From the NCBI GenBank assembly GCA_034401795.1, contig CM067372.1, positions 16,764,924 to 16,828,923 on the forward strand: a DNA stretch of 64,000 nt, given 5' to 3'. The translations under genes were made by a program, and so were the position numbers. Shown one piece after another: positions 12,302 through 23,069 of this stretch; the stretch's first letter is position 1, and the number at the start of each line of letters is the position of its first letter. Source of the stretch: Chaetoderma sp. LZ-2023a (taxonomy: Eukaryota; Mollusca; Caudofoveata; Chaetodermatida; Chaetodermatidae). The notes beneath the pieces were generated by a model. That model did not search any database and was not told where the DNA came from. It saw only the letters and a list, made by a program, of their open reading frames with translations.

Positions 12302-13716
12302 TCTATATGTTTGAATCTTGAGTCTGTGACCACGAGTTGTGAGGGGTGCAATGTGATTATTTGTGACGAATTGCCTCCCCCCCCCCCCCCCGCCCGCCCG
12401 CGTCTATAGTGTACTTCCTGTGTAGAACTGTACATGTTTCAATCAGACGCCACAACCCCACACCCTGAGTCTTAATATTTCATTGACTTAATCTTATGTA
12501 ATTTAAATCTTTCCCATGGCTTAGGCGTTTGAGAGTATAGATAGGTCTTCTACCATAAATTCATTCCCCCTAGTGGAGACAGCAACTCACAGTACTACTT
12601 AATCACATTTTATTCATGGGAAAAACACTCAGAATTCATATAAATTCAATTATCACAATTCAGCTGGGGATATTTGTCTGAATTCCAATTTTCGTTCCCC
12701 CCTCCCAAGTTCAAACATCATTGTCAGAATTGGTTAGTTTGGTATAGAATTGCGCTACAGTCGGCAAATGTAGTATTACATTGGAGGCCCAAAGGAAACT
12801 GGAAATGGAATTATACATTAAGATGAAGGAATGATATATCGTGAAATAATGGCAAAAGCCAGGTCACGTGAGAAACGAGCCAAGAATAACTCAATGCAGC
12901 ATTGAAGGATACGTTACTTTTCACCATACAGGAATGTCATCCTTAAGAGAAATGTTCTTTGTGTGACTATTTTCCAATAGGATGATCATTAATTTTGCAG
13001 ATTCTGTTGTCACTCATTTCATGACTTCTTACCTGACATAATTTTGTCCAGCTTATCTGCTATTTGTTTTGCTTATCTCCTCTTTATCAGGCTTACCTGC
13101 TCTTTGTTCAACTCATCCGCACTATGTATGGATTATCTCCCCTTTGTTTGGCTTATTTGCCCTTATGGCGCTCTGCGCGTTTCAATACTCAACGTCTGTC
13201 TAACGCACTTGTTGGGTATAGAAGACTGATTTTTGTCATGTGGATTTTTTTAATCCTTGGTGTCTATCAAGTCTAAAAACCCAATGCCATTTTAGAAAAT
13301 CAGATTATGACGTAATAGTGACGTCATTTCTAAGCTAGCTTAAATGACAGTTAACTGAATTTTTAACATTTTTATGTGAATATTTAATAGTTTCAGGAAT
13401 GTATATTAGTATTTAATTCCAGACAGAGAACAAACAGGCGTGCGAAATAATATAAAGCGGCTGATACAATGTAACACTAGAAGCACGCCTAACATAGCAA
13501 TTGAGATTTCCCCATACTCTTCAATCTTCAGTACACCAGCTGGATTTACGTGCATTATTTTGGCCACATATTAGCGATAGGCCTTCCATTCATTTCTAAC
13601 CATATCCTGGGTACTAGTTTTAAGAGTTCAAACGTGAAACATGGAAGTTTAAAATGCTTCACATATATCGAATTTGCTTAAAAACAATAGAAATTCCGGG
13701 ACCTCCTTGGCAATTC
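12302..13716. other. Non-coding interval
   Basis: No supportable gene. Contains a 15-C run (12377-12391), the diverged duplicate of 4306-4420 at 12630-12760, and a small pyrimidine-rich imperfect repeat at 13040-13170 (GCTTATCTGCTATTTGTTTT-type units) that gives two overlapping spurious frames. Confidence 0.45.
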
Positions 13717-14083
13717 ACCCTTCCAGAGTATCCATCCATCATCTGACCTCGTATGACGTCATAATCAGTTCGGCGCGTGTATGATGACGTCACAATCATT
13801 ACGTCACAAAGGGTTCCATATAGACCGTCATCAAATCTCAAATAGTCACGTTGTATGAATTGTGTCTTTGTAATTCTTTGCTATTTAATAAACATGATGT
13901 TGCTTAGGCAGCAACAGCACCCAGTCAAATTAGTTTCAATATATTCAACAGCTTACCTGTGTAGGTTTTTGGAAATTGATAGTCAGGTTGTTCAGAGATC
14001 GATCGATCCCAACACGAGCTAGATGTGGGGTGAAGCTTAGCTAGAGATGGGCGGGGCATAGCTAAAACCGGAAAAGGCCATTG
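13717..14083 (+). mobile_element. Hairpin MITE, copy D (left hairpin arm deleted)
   Basis: Begins CACCCTTCCAGAGTATCC, carries CGTATGACGTCATAATCAG, then jumps from ATTTAATAAACATGATGTTG into the right hairpin arm (GGCAGCAACAGCACCCAGTC to ATATTCAACAGC) and ends ACCGGAAAAGGCCATTG. Most of the left arm is missing, as expected if long palindromes delete during replication. Confidence 0.75.
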
Positions 14084-14532
14084 TTTTGCGAGTCATGATC
14101 CTTTGGCGTCTAATGGAATGGAGGCTAATGGACTCCCTGTTTCAGTTTGGTCTATGAGTCTGTTATATTAATCACGTGGGCAACACCGCGCATTAATTAA
14201 TATAACAGGCTCACGATTTATGGATGTCTACTAATGTCATGTCTTGATTGACTCCATGATTGCTCCGCAATTCTTGTTTCTTGACATGAATAAGATAAAG
14301 AAGAACAGCCGCCATTGTGCCGGGCGTAACACACGTCGTCGCAATCTAAAAATAGAGGCGAGGCTGACTGGCTTCTTCGAGAAAACACTTCAACGCACAA
14401 ATAATACTTTTCTGGATCTCGTATCGAAGGAGATCTCGCGAGATACGAATGACATCGTCGCCGTGTGGATATCACATGATATTTACAGAGAACGGTTACA
14501 ATCATTATCCAGGATTCACGCTGACTCTATTC
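14084..14532. other. Non-coding interval with a short inverted repeat
   Basis: No gene recognised. CTGTTATATTAAT (about 14160) and ATTAATATAACAGG (about 14199) form an inverted repeat around a CACGTG-containing spacer. A 108-codon + frame and a 95-codon - frame overlap here and neither shows family features. Confidence 0.4.
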
Positions 14533-14533
14533 A

Positions 14534-14873
14534 CCTTTCCAGAGTACCTACCCATCATATGACGTCATAATGAACTGCGTGATGTGTACAATGACATCAT
14601 AATGAATGACGTCGATAAGTACGTCACGAACGCATATTTGAAGACGGTCTATGCTTTGTTGTACAAATTGTTTGCTTTTACTATTTAATAAATATTCTGT
14701 TGAAACTAATTTGACTGGGCGCTGTTGCTGCCATATATATATATGCTGCCTGTATAGTTTTCAGGAAATTGATAGCTAGGGAATTTGGGGATCGATCAAT
14801 CCCAACACGGCGAGGTGTGGGTGGAGCTTAGCTAGTGATGGGCGGGGCATAGCTAAAATGGAAAGGTCCATTG
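14534..14873 (+). mobile_element. Hairpin MITE, copy E (right hairpin arm replaced by TA repeat)
   Basis: Begins CCTTTCCAGAGTACC, keeps the CRE part (ATATGACGTCATAATGAACT) and the left arm up to GCTGTTGCTGCC, then has ATATATATAT where the right arm should be, resumes at TGTATAGTTTTCAGG, and ends ATGGAAAGGTCCATTG. This deletion is reciprocal to that in copy D. Confidence 0.75.
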
Positions 14874-15174
14874 CTGCAATCTCTGTTAAAGGAACAGGCG
14901 GCAGATACTACTGCTGAGCTAGATGACATAGAACCTTAACCTTTATGATAAATCAGTAGCCACACGTTTGTGGTCTAAATGTCAATGTGTATTTAGAGCT
15001 GTAAAATGTAATAGCCATGTTGACATTATCGGCTGATGGAAAATTATTACCCATATATGAACTGGCTGGATAAATCAATCAATCAAGCAATCAATCAAGC
15101 AATCAACCAGTCTGATCTTACCCTCAGCCGCCCATGTGGCAGATATTTGAATAGACATAGGGGCCATAAGCCAA
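14874..15174. other. Non-coding spacer with CAAT-rich short repeat
   Basis: About 300 bp with no gene. Contains a short AATCAATCAAGC tandem repeat at 15075-15110. Confidence 0.5.
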
Positions 15175-17195
15175 TCTGCAACCAAGCAAACTTGTACTCA
15201 GCCAGTTTGTAACCGAGCAAACTTGTAGTCAGCCAGTTTGTAACCAAGCAACCTTGTATTCAGCCAGTTTGAAACCAAGCAAACTTGTACTTAGCCAATT
15301 TTGTAACTAAGCAACCATGTAATCAGCAAGTTTGTAACCATGAAACCGTGTACTCCGCCAGTTTGTAACCAGGCAAACTTGTACTCAGCCAGTTTGTAAC
15401 CAGGCAAGCTTGTACTCAGCCAGTTTGTACCCAAACAATCTTGTACTCAGCCAGTTTGCAACCAAGCAACAATGTACACAGCAAGTTTGTAACGTTGCAA
15501 ACTTGTACTCCGCCAGTTTGTAACCAAGCAACCGTGTACTCAGTCGGTTTGTGACCAGGTAAACTTGTACTCCGCCAGTTTGTAACCAAGCAACCGTGTA
15601 CTCAGCAAGTTTGTAACCAAGCAAACTTGTACTCAGCCAATTTTGTAACCAAGCAACCTTGTACTCCGCCAGTTTGTAACCAGGCAAACTTATACTCAGC
15701 CAGTTTGTAACCAGATAAACTTGTACTCAGCCGGTTTGTAACCAAGCAACCTTGTACTCAGCCGGTTTGTGACCAAGCAACATTGTACTCAGCAAGTTTG
15801 TAACCAAGCAAACTAGTACTCAGCCAATTTTGTAACCAAGCAGCCTTGTTCTCAGCAAGCTTTTAACCAAGCAACCTTGTACTCCGCCAGTTTGTAACTA
15901 GGCAAACTTGTAGTCAGTCAGTTTGTAATCAAGCAACCTTGTACTCAGCCAGTTTGTAACCAAGCAACCTTGTATTCAGCCAGTTTGAAACCGAGCAAAC
16001 TTGTAGTCAGCCAGTTTGTAACCAAGCAACCTTGTATTCAGCCAGTTTGCAACAAACTTGTACTTCGTCAGTTTGTAACCAGGCAAACTTGTACTTCGCA
16101 AGTTTATAACTAGGCAAACTTATACTCAGCCAGTTTGTAACCAGGTAAACTTGTACTCAGCCGGTTTGTAACCAAGCAACCTTGTACTCAGCCAGTTTGT
16201 GACCAAGCAACATTGTACTCAGCAAGTTTGTAACCAAGCAAACTAGTACTCAGCCAATTTGGTAACCATGCAGCCTTGTTCTCAGCAAGTTTTTAACCAA
16301 GCAACCGTGTACTCCGCCAGTTTGTAACCAGGCAAACTTGTAGTCAGTCAGTTTGTAATCAAGCAACCTTGTACTCAGCCAGTTTGTAACCAAGCAACCT
16401 TGTACACAGCCAGTTTGTAACCAGGCAAACTTGTACTCAGACAGTTTGTAACCAAGCAACCTTGTACACAGCCAGTTTGTAACCAGGCAAACTTGTACTC
16501 AGCCACTTTGTAACCAAGCAACCTTGTACTCAGCCAGTTTGTAACAAACTTGTACTTCGTCAGTTTGTAACCAGGCAAACTTGTACTTCGCAAGTTTGTA
16601 AGTAGGCAAACTTGTACTCAGCCAGTTTGTAACTAGGCAAACTTGTACTCAGCCAGGTTGTAACTAGGCAAAGTTGTACTCAGCCAGTTTGTAACCAGGC
16701 AAACTTGTACTCGGCCAGTTTGTAATCAAGCAACTTTGTACTCAGCCAGTTTGTAACTAGGCAAAGTTGTACTCAGCCAGTTTATAACCAGGCAAACTTG
16801 TACTCGGCCAGTTTGTAATCAAGCAACCTTGTACTCAGCCAGTTTGTAACCAGGCAAACTTGTACTCAGGCAGTTTGTAACCCGGCAAACTTGACATGGC
16901 CAGTTTGTAATCAAGCAACCTTGTTCTCAGCAAGTTTTAACGAGGCAAAGTTGTACTCAGCCAGTTTGTAACTAGGCAAACTTGTGCTCCACCAATTTGT
17001 AACCAGGCAAACTTGTACTCAGCCAGTTTGTAACCAAGCAACCGTGTATTCAGCCAGTTTGTAACTAGGCAAACTTGTACTCAGCTAGTTTGTAACCAAG
17101 CAAACTTGTACTCCGCCAGTTTGTAATCAAGCAACCTTGTACTCAGCCAGTTTGCAACCAAGCAACCTCGTAGTCAGCCAACTTGTAACCAAGCG
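15175..17195. repeat. 31-bp minisatellite (left part, split by the 10.8-kb element)
   Basis: About 65 units of roughly 31 bp: AGCCAGTTTGTAACCAAGCA + AACTTGTACTC, with CAAGCAACC and CAGGCAAAC alternatives. Several minus-strand frames (GYKLAEYKVAWLQT) are shadows. The array stops exactly at the left end of the mobile element and resumes after its right end. Confidence 0.95.
17190..17195. repeat. Target-site duplication CAAGCG, left copy
   Basis: CAAGCG directly precedes the terminal inverted repeat and recurs at 27963-27968 directly after the other end. Nearby array units usually read CAAGCA here, so the shared final G supports a true duplication of one target site. Confidence 0.85.
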
Positions 17196-18225
17196 AGTAG
17201 TAATGGGTGGGTCTGTACGTTATTGTTCTTCCCAGCAGGGAACAATGGGTTTTTCACGGGATCAAAGGAAAAGCAAGTGGAATGGAATGTTGAGAACAAT
17301 GGCGTCCAGCGGCACATGCATTCTAGAAAACAATGACGTACAGAACGCCACGTTTTCTCGATAACAATGACGCACAGCCGCACACGTATTTGAGATTCTG
17401 CCTCACTCTGGAATGTTCTATTATTTTGAATTAGTTAACCCTTAAAAGTTTAAAAGTTGTGTATTTTACATTTAAATGTAGTGGCGGCGCGCCCCCCTCC
17501 GTGGTTATCTACCGTTGTAAAAATAATAAGGGAGTAATGTAAAACTAATAGGGTTTAAGAGGTGGTCTGATAATGGAGGTCGTATGAGTATGAGGTTGAG
17601 GATGTATGAGGAATTACGGTATTGATGTATATTTTGAAAATAATTTGACTGTTTCGTCGATAACATTATTAGTAAACTGTAGAATATTTAGAGACTGCCT
17701 GTAAGCTGTTACTGTCTTAGCAACAGCTACCAGACAGATTAGTAACAAAATAGAGTTTAAGAGGTGGTCTGAATTGGAGGTCGTATGATGAGGAGGAGGG
17801 AGTATGAGGTTGAGGATGTTTGAGGAATTACGGTTCGCTATTGATGTATATTTTGAAAATAATGTGACTGTTTCGTTGCTAACGTTAATTTATTAGTAAA
17901 CTATTTTTGCTGAATATTTTGAAAACGTTTTGACTTTTAACCATCATTACGCACAAATTGTTTTTAAATACTTAATATTGCAATAATGTCAGTTGTTTTA
18001 GATGTTGCACGATGGGTAAAATGTAGTCATTATGTCTCTGAGTGCACCGTGCATTTATAGAATTGTATGTAGAGCGTACTTATGCTAAAAGGATTATTTA
18101 ATGCGTATGATTAAACCATTACTGCCACATTAGTCGTGAGATCGGTCCTTAATCGAGTTACAAACATGGCACATGTTAATAATGAAAGAATGTTAAAACA
18201 CCACCCGTCTCGTTCTAAGCACGGG
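17196..18225 (+). repeat. Left terminal inverted repeat
   Basis: Matches the reverse complement of 26600-27962 over its length. Shared blocks include TGTACGTTATTGTTCTTCCC, the GAACAATGGGTTTTTCACG block, TTAACCCTTAAAAGTT, AAGAGGTGGTCTGATAATGG and TTTTGACTTTTAACC. Homology fades after about 18225. An 88-bp internal block (AGTAAACTGTAGAATATTTA to AGTAACAAAATA) occurs once here but three times in the right copy. The two frames at 17137-17383 are not credible genes. Confidence 0.88.
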
Positions 18226-18507
18226 ATATTACAATGTCCTAGACAAAAGTTTGTTTTTATAAATCGATAATAACGCCTGCACCCGCTCACCGGCTATTGC
18301 TGTTTACCGACGATTAAAGATACGACAATTAAGAGCAACATTTTGAGCGTAGTAGCATAATCATAGATGGCCGTTTACTACAAATATAAATATATCCTTG
18401 TGGCTACAGAGCAGTGATACGTTATAACCATGTTTTCTACTATATAATTCAGTCCTTCCCTAAGCGACCACCTCGTGTTACATCATTACATGGATGCTAT
18501 TAACCCT

Positions 18508-19660
18508 TTTAACCCTAGAATTTCTTCAAGAAAATGTCAATTTTCTTCATATTCATATTTGTGGTACGAGAAGACTATTTTTGAAAATTTATCATCGGAA
18601 TGACTGGCACTGCAGGCTATCCATTTGTCTAGTCATTGCGTCGGCAAACACCCCCCACCAACCACCATCATCATCGCCAACACCTGCCCTGTAGGTGGGG
18701 CTTAGAATACACCTTCCATATCTTCTGCATATCGTAAGAGGCGACTAAAGGAGGTAGGGGTGAGGTAACCCTGACAGAAACCTCGAGTGCTGAAGACGGA
18801 GGTTCCAGGCCGCACGGCGCACTCTAATAAACCATGGATCCATGCACTTAACACTTATGATCATGTCGATAGTCACTTACAGGACTGGTGGTATGATCAG
18901 TGAACGAAAAGAAGATCACCAACACCCACCACCACCACCACCACCACCACCACCACTATGACCTACACCCAACACCATGCATTAACCCCACCACCACCAC
19001 CCATGCACCCGCCAACCCATAGCGAATTTCTTCATATTCATACTTGCATCCTTAGAGAAGGCTATTTTTGAAAATTTATCATCAGAATGACTGGCACTGT
19101 AGGCTATCCATTTGTCTAGTCATTGCGCCAGTAAACACCCCCACCAACCACCATCATCATCGCCAACACCCACCACCACCACCACCACCACCACCACCAC
19201 TACGACCTACACCCAACACCATGCATTAACCCCACCACCACCACCACCCACACACCCGCCAACCCATAGCAAATTTCTTCATATTCATACTTGCATCTTT
19301 AGAGAAGGCTATTTTTGAAAATTTATCACCGGAATGACTGGCACTGTAGGCTATCCATTTGTCTAGTCATTGCGCCAGTAAACACCCCCCCCCCCCCACC
19401 AACCACCATCAGCATCACCAACACCGACCACCAACAACACCACCACCTCCACCACTACAACCTACACCCAACACCATGCATTAACCCCACTACCACCACC
19501 CACGCACCCGCCAACCCATAGCGAATTTCTTCATATTCATACTTGCATCTTTAGAGAAGGATATTTTTGAAAATTTATCACTGGAATGACTGACTCTGAC
19601 AGCTATCCATTTGTCTAGACATTGTGGTCGGAAGGTGTGAGAGCGCTGTGTTTGAAAAAA
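18508..19660 (+). repeat. About 250-bp tandem repeat built on a MITE arm plus CAC expansion
   Basis: Four units (starting near 18508, 19027, 19274 and 19527) and a partial fifth at 19810-20040. Each has TTCTTCATATTCATACTTGC, then CTATTTTTGAAAATTTATC and GGAATGACTGGC (the arm of the TTAA hairpin MITE seen at 45246), then a (CAC)n-rich stretch. The first unit begins TTAACCCTAGAATTTCTTC, like the MITE end at 63042. The first unit also holds the SINE-like insertion. The small frames here are by-products of the repeats. Confidence 0.85.
18685..18914 (+). mobile_element. SINE-like retroposon, second copy
   Basis: 230 bp, same ends as 6001-6234: begins TGCCCTGTAGGTGGGGCTTA, ends GAACGAAAAGAAG. Flanked by ATCGCCAACACC (18673-18684) and ATCACCAACACC (18915-18926). 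The neighbouring tandem unit near 19158 reads ATCGCCAACACCCACC uninterrupted, which is effectively the empty pre-insertion site. Confidence 0.82.
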
Positions 19661-20054
19661 TGGCATATACGTTGGAGAGGGTATGTCAATGAGGATTTAA
19701 TAAAAGTCTCGCTCGTATGCACATGTGCTAATACGCGATACTGCTAGTTATACATTGTACCCGTGTGCGTGCATGCATGCCCCGGTGTGCACCCTTGTGT
19801 GCATGCATGCACCAGAAGACTATTTTTGAAAAGTTATCATCAGAATGACTGGCTCTGCTGGCTATCCATTTGTCTAGACATTGCGACAGCAAACACCACC
19901 CACGACCCACCTATATCCTCCACCCCATCATCATCACCAACACCCACCACCATCACGACGAGCATCAACACCACCGCCTTCAACACCACTGCCACTAGCA
20001 CCACCAACACCAGTACCGACATCCACCACCAACCACTAGGCACCACAACCACCA

Positions 20055-20500
20055 CCGTATGTTGCGGATTGTGACCTCTTGTTGTGGATTGCGTATTGCG
20101 GTTGCATGTTGAGGATTTGCCGGCATATGTTGTGGATTGCGGGCGCATGATGCGGATTTGCGGGCGTATGTTACGGAGTGCGGGCGCATGATGCGGATTT
20201 GTGGGCGTATGTTGCGGATTTGCGGGCGCATGATGCGGATTTGTGGATGCGTGTTGCGGATGGCACCAAGTGTATGTACATGCCTGAACATGCATACATG
20301 CCAAAATGCATGCATACAGGTGCGGCCTCATGCGGGCCGCATTTGCGGATTTGCAGGCATATGTTGCGGGCGCATGATGCGGATTGCAGGTGCATGTTGC
20401 GGATTTGCGGGCGTATGTTGCGGATTGCAGGCGCATGATGCGGATTGTGGGCACCATGTTGCGAATTTGTGGGCGCATATTGCGGATTTGTGGCCGCAGT
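20055..20500 (+). repeat. About 21-bp GC-rich repeat (TGCGGATTTGCGGGCGCATGA)
   Basis: Irregular tandem units such as TGCGGATTTGCGGGCGTATG and TGTTGCGGATTGCAGGCGC, interrupted at 20270-20335 by a CATGCATACATGCC segment. The same unit type recurs upstream of the second promoter module (22180-22230, 22710-22880). Frames of up to 234 codons on both strands arise from the roughly 21-bp period. Its position directly upstream of both TATA modules suggests a possible regulatory role. Confidence 0.85.
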
Positions 20501-20600
20501 ACATATAATCCTATAAATGGTACAAATTCAATCCCTTTTCTCATTCCAGTTTAAACATCGCAAAGTGGTTGGACGTGTAACTGCAGAGTAGTTAGGCAGT
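20481..20600 (+). promoter_or_regulatory. TATA-containing upstream module of the 185-codon ORF
   Basis: TATAAATG at 20512-20519 inside CCTATAAATGGTACAAATTC, about 140 nt before the ATG at 20660. Almost the same 120-bp block (through CCAGTTTAAACATCG, GTGGTTGGACGTGTAACTGC and AGAGTAGTTAGG) occurs at 22865-22987 before the 105-codon ORF. Conservation of the block upstream of two different ORFs supports a promoter function. The start of transcription is not known. Confidence 0.6.
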
Positions 20601-20659
20601 CAGATTTCTTTGAAGAACCTTGTAACTTGAATACTTGCTAGATTTATCCTATAATCAAT

Positions 20660-21217
20660 ATGCCGAGACATAAATATTTTGAATGTGCTTCAACTTTTAA
20701 TAGGTCAAATGACCTGAAGTGGCATAAGATCCGATTCCATAGCGATGAAGATAGCAAAAATCTAGACAGTGAAGATGAAGAAATGACAGAGATGAATAGT
20801 GACGATGATGAGCCAGTGGAGTTGGAGAGTGAAGCCGGTAATGACTCAGCAGAGACTGAGAGTGAAGATGAAAAAGATGCCATAGGCAATGAGGAACTAT
20901 TTACCATATTCCAAAATATTAAGCAGGTCTTAGACGCTGAACAATCAGGTTTAGAAGATGAGGATGGTGAAGTGGACACAGACCCAAATGGTGTAGGCAA
21001 TGTGCCTATTTCCGTATATGCTGATGCTTTAGTTACAAAGTGTATAGACGTAATGCTCCAGTCGAGAAGATTACAGAACTCTACGCTCAGTAAAATAATT
21101 TGTCAGGAAATTAAAGATTTTATCGATGAGGGGTACGCATATGATGAAGCAGTCTTCTCAGCTTTTCGAAAAAGAGTTTCTGATCAAGAAGTACATAAGG
21201 AACCATCTAGATGCTGA
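20660..21217 (+). CDS. Unrecognised 185-codon acidic protein with degenerate C2H2 finger
   Basis: I do not recognise the family. Residues 6-27 resemble a C2H2 zinc finger (C9-x12-H22-x4-H27, with the typical FNRSNDLKWH linker region), but the expected first cysteine at residue 6 is Tyr, one G-to-A change from Cys. Residues 28-110 are strongly acidic (Asp/Glu/Ser-rich), suggesting a nuclear, chromatin- or DNA-associated protein. Residues 113-175 look globular and helical (SVYADALVTKC...). Near 21165-21180 the reading frame appears disrupted: an overlapping frame continues with matching character to a stop at 21258-21260, so the last 10 or so residues of the annotated frame are probably artefactual. 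It lies inside the 10.8-kb element behind a TATA module. Whether it is functional is unclear. Confidence 0.6.
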   Translation: MPRHKYFECASTFNRSNDLKWHKIRFHSDEDSKNLDSEDEEMTEMNSDDDEPVELESEAGNDSAETESEDEKDAIGNEELFTIFQNIKQVLDAEQSGLEDEDGEVDTDPNGVGNVPISVYADALVTKCIDVMLQSRRLQNSTLSKIICQEIKDFIDEGYAYDEAVFSAFRKRVSDQEVHKEPSRC

Positions 21218-21260
21218 GGATAATGATGATGATTCTGTCGGTGATAGATCTGATCCATAA

Positions 21261-21720
21261 GGAATCAGTCATCGATAAAATGGATCTCCAGAACATTGAC
21301 TATTTGTTTATGCTACAGCAACTATACGTTTTATCATATGTAATATTTACTTCAATGTAAAAATATGGATACAAATAAAACATTGGTTCTTTTTGTGCGT
21401 GTTTGATGATTGTAGCTTCCCAGCCAGGTGCCCCCACATCCCTCGATATACAAATTGGAGTGCTGTTGTTCAATGCGACAATTTGACATAGGAAGCCACA
21501 ATTCCGCTTAGTTTCAAAATACTTTTTCACTACAACCACGAGGTACTGCATTGACCACCTAATACGTTAAACGATACAAGGGTGCTCATCATTATTCGTC
21601 AACGATGACGACGGTGAACATTGTTCCCAACATTTTAAAATTTAAATAATAATTAAATGACTGACGCTTTAAAGACCACTCCTTAAATACGAGATGCATG
21701 ATTATTATCTATATAATAGT
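21261..21720. other. Non-coding interval in the element
   Basis: No gene supported; an 83-codon minus-strand frame at 21300-21551 has no recognisable features. No histone-type stem-loop was found downstream of the 185-codon ORF. Confidence 0.4.
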
Positions 21721-22778
21721 ATGCATACAACATCGCTTGGCTTAGCTATATATATTACTCGCATAGAGATGTACATTGCTCTCTTTTAAAAAAAATTAAA
21801 TGACTGGTAGGAAGCCGCTTAGTTTCATGTTTGAGGGTTTTAGATGAAGGTTAATGCGTTTGCATACAAATCGAAGGATTAAAAGCGAATCATAGATGCT
21901 TTATGCACAATAACGAGGTGGTCAGGGAAAACATATTTCCCTGGATACTTTTTTAACGCGCACAGATTTTTATGCGTTTAAACCATTTAACAAACTAATC
22001 CATCGCGTCTAGCCTGTGAACATATCCAAGATTTTCGCCTGCATGTATGTGTCATTATATGGAGGTCAGTATGCAACAGTTTTTGATAGGACGCTAGTCA
22101 TCTCATGCGATATTCCTTATATTTTTTTGTAGTAGAGCGATGTAGTATAAATGTAAATGTTAATGTACTTTTGGCTAAAATGTGTTGCGGATTTGCGGGC
22201 GCGTGTTGCGGATGGCAACAAGTATATGCACATGCCTGAACACGCATACATGCATACAACATCGCTTGGCTTAGCTATATATATTACTCACATAGAGATG
22301 TACATTGCTCTCTTTTAAAAAAAATTAAATGACTGGTAGGAAGCCGCTTAGTTTCATGTTTGAGGGTTTTAGATGAAGGTTAATGCGTTTGCATACAAAT
22401 CGAAGGATTAAAAGCGAATCATAGATGCTTTATGCACAATAACGAGGTGGTCAGGGAAAACATATTTCCCTGAATACTTTTTTAACGCGCACAGATTTTT
22501 ATGCGTTTAAACCATTTAACAAACTAATCCATTGCGTCTAGCCCGTGAACATATCCATGATTTTCGCCTGCATGTATGTGTCATTATATGGAGGTCAGTA
22601 TGCGACAGTTTTTGATAGGACGCTAGTCATCTCATGCGATATTCCTTATATTTTTTTGTAGTTGAGCGATGTAGTATAAATGTAAATGTTAATGTACTTT
22701 TGGCTAAAATGTGTTGCGGATTGCTGGCGCATGTTGCGGATTGCGGGTGCATGATGCGGATTTGCGGGCGCATGTTGT
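21721..22778 (+). repeat. 529-bp tandem duplication (two copies)
   Basis: 21721-22249 and 22250-22778 are near-identical (landmarks GGAGGTCAGTATGC at 22061 and 22590, both offset 529). Each copy ends with a leader-like segment: TTCCTTATATTTTTTTGTAG, GAGCGATGTAGTATAAATG, then TTTTGGCTAAAATG. A third copy of only that leader sits directly before the 105-codon ORF (22990-23080), where the same ATG is the ORF's start region. Confidence 0.92.
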
Positions 22779-22864
22779 GGATGGCAACAAGTATATGTAC
22801 ATGCCTGAACACGCATACACGCCAAAATGTATGCATACATGTGCGGACGCATACGGTCTGCATG

Positions 22865-22987
22865 TTGTGGATTTGCGGGCGCAGTACATATATTCCTATA
22901 AATGGTACAAATTCAATCCATTTTCTCATTCCAGTTTAAACATCGTAAAGTGGTTGGATGTGTAACTGCAGAGTAGTTAGGTAGCCT
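22865..22987 (+). promoter_or_regulatory. TATA-containing upstream module of the 105-codon ORF
   Basis: Near-duplicate of 20481-20600. TATAAATG at 22897-22904, followed by the same AAATTCAATCC..CTCATTCCAG..TTTAAACATCG series. The ORF begins about 170 nt further on. Between them lies the leader block that also ends each 529-bp repeat. Confidence 0.6.
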
Positions 22988-23069
22988 TAGGCAGTCTCAT
23001 GGGATATTCCTTATATATTATTTTTTTGTAGTAGAGCGATGTGGAATAAATGTAAATGTTAATGTACAT

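Noticed and set aside
13044-13276. Two overlapping hydrophobic frames of 61 and 70 codons
   Set aside because: They lie on a small pyrimidine-rich imperfect repeat and have no start context or family match.
15385-16593. Minus-strand frames with GYKLAEYKVAWLQT repeats
   Set aside because: Shadows of the 31-bp array. They run only a few units before frame loss, as 31 is not divisible by 3.
19840-20544. 234-codon minus-strand frame and overlapping plus frames
   Set aside because: Driven by the roughly 21-bp GC-rich repeat and CAC-rich stretches. They are open on both strands and show no domain.
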